Of a DNA stretch of 27,727 bases, positions 25,039-27,727 are shown piece by piece. The position numbers and the translations under genes are program-made. This stretch comes from Glaciecola sp047637355 (GTDB lineage Bacteria; Pseudomonadota; Gammaproteobacteria; Enterobacterales; Alteromonadaceae): positions 1 to 27,727 of the forward strand of contig JBLIKA010000038.1 in NCBI GenBank assembly GCA_047637355.1. Direction: 5' to 3'. Every line of letters starts with the position of its first letter. The stretch's first letter is position 1. The notes under the pieces are model-generated. The model was not told the origin of the DNA. It searched no databases and saw only the letters and a program-made list of their open reading frames with translations.

Positions 25039-25299
25039 TCAATCAATACTTATTTGGCTAGTCTCTAGTTCATCTAAACTGATATAGCCGTCTTCATTAC
25101 TATCAATACTATTAAAGCTTTCGAGCAGTGCTTGATGCCCCGCCGCTTCGCGTAAAGAAATCAACCCATCTTGGTCGCTATCGAGCGTAGCCATCAAGCT
25201 TTCCTGGGCATTTGCACTAGCCGAAATCAGCAGTGCTAACACGCCTTGCAACAGCATAATAGTTAACGCGATTGTCATTAACTTTCTAAAATCAGTCAT
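25039..25299 (-). CDS. Small secreted EF-hand calcium-binding protein
   Basis: An 86-residue precursor. Residues 1-31 form a signal peptide with a long hydrophobic core (MTIALTIMLLQGVLALLI) and cleavage after SANA. The mature part of about 55 residues is essentially one EF-hand pair. Loop 1 is D40-x-D42-x-D44-G-x-I-x-x-x-E51 and loop 2 is D66-x-N68-x-D70-G-x-I-x-x-x-E77. Both have the complete 12-residue calcium-binding pattern, so calcium binding in the periplasm is very likely. It should act as a sensor or buffer; partners are unknown. A sigma-54 promoter candidate lies about 37 bases upstream and a GlrR-type site further up. It lies 121 bases upstream of glrK on the same strand, with no good terminator between. 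Confidence 0.85.
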   Translation of the reverse strand: MTDFRKLMTIALTIMLLQGVLALLISASANAQESLMATLDSDQDGLISLREAAGHQALLESFNSIDSNEDGYISLDELETSQISID

Positions 25300-25346
25300 G
25301 GATTGTCCTTAATAAGCGTTAAACCGCTTTTGTATTTATCAACTAC

Positions 25347-25363
25347 AGCTAAAAGGTTGCCAG
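25347..25363 (-). promoter_or_regulatory. Candidate sigma-54 promoter for the EF-hand gene
   Basis: Minus-strand CTGGCAACCTTTTAGCT. The invariant GG (-25/-24) and GC (-13/-12) are separated by exactly 10 bases, and the flanks agree with the consensus YTGGCACG-N4-TTGCW except at three positions (A for C, C for G, A for T). Transcription would start near 25336, giving a 37-base leader to the EF-hand ATG. It is the only GG-N10-GC arrangement I found on this strand in the proximal spacer. Confidence 0.55.
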
Positions 25364-25547
25364 CTTTGTGCTGAAACTCAAAGCGGCGTAACGATGTACA
25401 TACAAAATACGAGCCAATATTTTTAACATTTTAAATTCAATAACTTACAAAATAAAAAGTGTTTTTTGGAAAGGTAATGTGAAGCTGAAAAGAAACACTC
25501 TATCGGAAAACGAAGGGCTCTTCAGCCCAATTAAATATAAATTCTCA

Positions 25548-25565
25548 TGTTTACAATTACTTACA
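25548..25565. promoter_or_regulatory. Second, degenerate GlrR-type site
   Basis: TGTT-N10-TACA matches six of eight positions of TGTC-N10-GACA and keeps the dyad symmetry. Its centre is 31 bases from the centre of the exact site, close to three helical turns, as expected for tandem activator sites on one DNA face. On its own it would not be convincing. Confidence 0.3.
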
Positions 25566-25578
25566 CAGGTGGGACCAA

Positions 25579-25596
25579 TGTCGCAATTTGCAGACA
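25579..25596. promoter_or_regulatory. GlrR-type activator binding site (TGTC-N10-GACA)
   Basis: TGTCGCAATTTGCAGACA is an exact match to the TGTC-N10-GACA motif described for GlrR at glmY in enterobacteria. It lies about 220-240 bases upstream of the sigma-54 promoter candidate, a normal enhancer distance, in the spacer upstream of the EF-hand gene and the glrK-qseG-glrR operon. Confidence 0.55.
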
Positions 25597-25660
25597 ACTG
25601 TATTTTAAAATATTTTTTAATATGAACTCAACTAATCAGTGCTATGCATGTGCGGAGTTA

Positions 25661-25695
25661 GGCAACGGTGGTTAAATAACAACCATCTAGTTACC
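25661..25695 (-). terminator. Possible weak terminator of the 25696 gene
   Basis: On the minus strand, directly after the stop codon, GGTAAC...GTTGCC (one G-T pair) encloses GGTTGTT-ATTT-AACCACC (one mismatch). The resulting hairpin has about 12 pairs with an internal loop. No T-run follows, so intrinsic termination is uncertain. Confidence 0.3.
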
Positions 25696-26115
25696 TCAGT
25701 CTATCGCAGTGTAAATAGTAATTAAGCTGATAATGGTTATACTTACTAATATAAAAAGATTTACGCCGAAACTGTCAGTCTTACGTCTATTTCTCCTCAC
25801 GCGCAAAATTATTGAGATAAAACTCAAACCCAGACAGACTTGTAATGTGGCTAATAAACCGTCGATATACTCTTTCGACCAATATACCCGTCCTTCAACA
25901 CCCCAGAATTTTTGTACACCACTGATAAATTCAGGACGCGCGTAATGAAAAAGAACCAGTGCTACAAGGAGTGAAATCCAGGCGCTAACATTAAAAATAA
26001 CTATGATTCTAAAAAGTAGTTCTTTGCTTGCGACGGTTAGTCGGCGATCTGCAAAACCTAAAGGTTTTGTGCCACCATCTATACCAGTCTGATTTTTTTT
26101 ATGAATATCCTGCAT
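25696..26115 (-). CDS. Small inner-membrane protein of unknown function
   Basis: A 139-residue protein. Residues 1-30 are polar and cytoplasmic-looking. Hydrophobic segments are at about 35-58 (IIVIFNVSAWISLLVALVLF), 87-104 (GLLATLQVCLGLSFISII) and 117-137 (VNLFILVSITIISLITIYT). The loop RVRRNRRK after the second helix is strongly basic, which by the positive-inside rule places it in the cytoplasm. The 25-residue loop between helices 1 and 2 (ARPEFISGVQKFWGVEGRVYW) would be periplasmic. I recognise no family and see no catalytic residues. It is divergent from asnS and is likely a single gene. Confidence 0.75.
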   Translation of the reverse strand: MQDIHKKNQTGIDGGTKPLGFADRRLTVASKELLFRIIVIFNVSAWISLLVALVLFHYARPEFISGVQKFWGVEGRVYWSKEYIDGLLATLQVCLGLSFISIILRVRRNRRKTDSFGVNLFILVSITIISLITIYTAID

Positions 26116-26227
26116 AATCCAATTTGCCTACTGTTATCCGTCGCATAGTTAAGTATACTTGCCAGCTATATTTAGAACTAAATCAGAAGTATCTAATATC
26201 GCGCATTATGCGTACAACTTTGCTAAC

Positions 26228-26262
26228 GTTTATATTTGTATTTTTTTTATACAAACATTAAC
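26228..26262. repeat. Imperfect inverted repeat in the asnS upstream region
   Basis: GTTTATATTTGTAT (26228-26241) and ATACAAACATTAAC (26249-26262) pair over 14 positions with two mismatches around a loop of seven T. It lies about 68 bases before asnS, within the 214-base gap shared with the divergent membrane-protein gene. It could be an operator or a hairpin in the asnS leader; I see no tRNA-like or T-box element. Confidence 0.4.
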
Positions 26263-26329
26263 GCAAAGCGGTTTAATAACGCAATAAAAAACGAATTAGT
26301 GAAATCTAGTGATGCCCATGGAGAATAAT

Positions 26330-27727
26330 ATGACATATGCACCAGTCGCCGACGTTTTGGCTGGCAAATATGGTGTCAACGACACTGTGACAATTAAAGG
26401 TTGGGTAAGAACCCGTCGTGATTCTAAAGCCGGTCTTTCTTTTATCAACGTGCACGATGGTAGCTGCTTTGATCCCATTCAGGTGATTGCGCTGAATACC
26501 CTAGAAAACTATGACGAGATTATACGTCTCACAACAAGTTGCTCAGTGTCAGTCATTGGCACAGTGAAAAAGTCTGAAGGACAAGGCCAAAGCATTGAAA
26601 TTGATGCCCAATCTATTGAAGTATTAGGTTGGGTAGAAAATCCAGATACCTATCCAATGGCTGCCAAGCGTCATAGCATTGAATATTTAAGAGAACATGC
26701 CCACTTGCGTCCTCGCACTAATATCATGGGTGCTGTAACGCGTGTTAGAAACTGTTTATCGCAAGCGGTACATCGCTTTTTCCATGAACAAGGTTATTTT
26801 TGGATCAGTACACCTATTATCACAGGATCAGATACTGAAGGCGCCGGTGAAATGTTCCGAGTTTCCACTCTCGATATGATGAACATTCCGCATGATGAAC
26901 AAGGTAACGTTGATTATAAGGAAGACTTCTTTGGCAAAGAAACCTTTTTGACGGTATCAGGCCAATTGAACGTTGAGACGTACTGCACCGCTATGTCGAA
27001 GGTTTACACCTTTGGCCCTACTTTCCGTGCTGAGAATTCAAATACGAGTCGTCACTTAGCTGAATTTTGGATGATTGAACCTGAAGTCGCTTTTGCTGAC
27101 TTAGCGACGGTTGCACAATTAGCCGAAGACCTATTAAAATATGTTTTTAAAGCAGTATTAGAAGAACGTCTAGATGATATGACTTTCTTTGCACAACGCG
27201 TAAATAAAGAAGTCATCACCCGATTAGAAAACGTTGTGAACTCTGAGTTTGTGCGCATGGACTATACCGATGCAATTGAAATTCTAAAAAACAGCGGTAA
27301 GACATTCGAATTTCCGGTTGAATGGGGTGTTGATTTGTCGTCTGAACATGAACGCTATTTAGCGGAAGAGCATGTTGGCGCGCCTATTATCATGCAGAAC
27401 TATCCAAAAGATATTAAAGCATTTTACATGCGTATTAATGATGACAACAAAACCGTTGCTGCGATGGACATTTTAGCGCCTGGGATTGGTGAAATTATTG
27501 GCGGGTCGCAACGTGAAGAACGGCTTGACGTATTTGACCGTCGCTTAGAGGAAATGGGCCTAAATCAAGAAGATTATTCTTGGTATCGTGACTTACGTCG
27601 CTACGGCACCGTTCCACATGCCGGCTTTGGACTCGGTTTTGAACGTCTAGTTGCTTACGTTACTGGCATGCAAAACGTGCGCGATGTTATTCCATTTCCA
27701 AGAACCCCTGGAAATGCTCAATACTAA
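26330..27727 (+). CDS. asnS: Asparaginyl-tRNA synthetase
   Basis: A class IIb aminoacyl-tRNA synthetase that charges tRNA-Asn with asparagine in the cytoplasm. The N-terminal OB-fold anticodon-binding domain starts VTIKGWVRTRRDSKAG. The catalytic core has motif 2 FRAENSNTSRHLAEFWMIEPE and motif 3 GFGLGFERLVAYVTG. The frame also allows GTG 26309, ATG 26312 and ATG 26321. However, ATG 26330 has GGAG about six bases upstream and gives 465 residues starting MTYAPVADVL, aligning with E. coli AsnS (466 residues, MSVVPVADVL). The stop TAA is the last codon of the window, so the gene is complete. Confidence 0.97.
   Translation: MTYAPVADVLAGKYGVNDTVTIKGWVRTRRDSKAGLSFINVHDGSCFDPIQVIALNTLENYDEIIRLTTSCSVSVIGTVKKSEGQGQSIEIDAQSIEVLGWVENPDTYPMAAKRHSIEYLREHAHLRPRTNIMGAVTRVRNCLSQAVHRFFHEQGYFWISTPIITGSDTEGAGEMFRVSTLDMMNIPHDEQGNVDYKEDFFGKETFLTVSGQLNVETYCTAMSKVYTFGPTFRAENSNTSRHLAEFWMIEPEVAFADLATVAQLAEDLLKYVFKAVLEERLDDMTFFAQRVNKEVITRLENVVNSEFVRMDYTDAIEILKNSGKTFEFPVEWGVDLSSEHERYLAEEHVGAPIIMQNYPKDIKAFYMRINDDNKTVAAMDILAPGIGEIIGGSQREERLDVFDRRLEEMGLNQEDYSWYRDLRRYGTVPHAGFGLGFERLVAYVTGMQNVRDVIPFPRTPGNAQY

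Larger units (their letters stand above)
25300..25695. other. 396-base non-coding spacer with regulatory signals
   Basis: I find no convincing gene here. It holds the sigma-54 promoter candidate (25347-25363), two GlrR-type palindromes (25548-25565, 25579-25596), a short GC hairpin GGGCT-CTTC-AGCCC (25515-25528) without a T-run, and a terminator-like hairpin after the membrane-protein gene (25661-25695). A 42-codon plus-strand frame (25547-25675) lacks a ribosome binding site. Confidence 0.6.

Noticed and set aside
25547..25675. 42-codon plus-strand frame with a CxxC and a GG ending
   Set aside because: No ribosome binding site or promoter, it overlaps the GlrR-type palindromes, and the length is within chance. 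Not called as a gene.
26309..26329. Upstream GTG/ATG starts for asnS
   Set aside because: ATG 26330 has a GGAG at the right distance and matches the E. coli N-terminus and length; the upstream starts add seven residues not found in the family.

Overview
The window looks like chromosomal DNA of a marine gammaproteobacterium of the Alteromonadales (Alteromonas/Glaciecola/Paraglaciecola type). This rests on the gene set (E. coli-like bioA//bioBFCD, glrK-qseG-glrR, asnS, PepE, class II DAHP synthase, Atm1-type ABC exporter), on the moderate-to-low GC content, and on the winged-helix/TolB-like/TPR membrane regulator typical of that order. The assignment is inference; no rRNA or tRNA gene is present. 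I see no insertion sequence, phage, CRISPR array or other mobile element. About 24 protein genes are packed tightly, many sharing stop/start overlaps.

Layout. 1-199: a possible cut-off minus-strand gene and a leader. 200-4464 (+): a degenerate-receiver/TPR protein, an Atm1-type ABC exporter, a DUF3820 protein and a small conserved-looking unknown. 4465-7624 (+): a candidate Fur box, a promoter, a membrane-anchored winged-helix/TPR regulator and a small secreted cysteine-rich protein. 7671-9051: a bidirectional terminator and a class II DAHP synthase (-). 9216-14947: a vitamin B12 import block (btuD; btuC with a low-molecular-weight phosphotyrosine phosphatase) interrupted by the divergent glycerol-3-phosphate genes glpD (-) and glpK (+). 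15079-15783 (+): pepE. 15784-21437: the biotin locus, bioBFCD on the minus strand and bioA on the plus strand, around a shared promoter/operator. 21434-24917 (-): the GlrK-QseG-GlrR envelope-stress two-component operon. 25039-26115 (-): a small secreted EF-hand protein and a small membrane protein, separated by a 396-base spacer. 26330-27727 (+): complete asnS.

Most of this is housekeeping metabolism. The most interesting signal is non-coding. The spacer upstream of the EF-hand gene has a well-spaced sigma-54 promoter (GG-N10-GC, minus strand) and, about 220 bases further upstream, an exact TGTC-N10-GACA site, the motif known for GlrR, the sigma-54 activator encoded just downstream. A weaker copy lies 31 bases away. 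This suggests that GlrR controls the EF-hand gene (or an RNA made from that promoter) in the position where enterobacteria carry the small RNA gene glmY next to glrK.

Other points of note: the first gene has Ala where the receiver phospho-acceptor Asp should be; bioA probably starts at a TTG codon downstream of a BirA-like operator; BioC and BioB carry unusual extensions; and glpD/glpK separate btuC from btuD.
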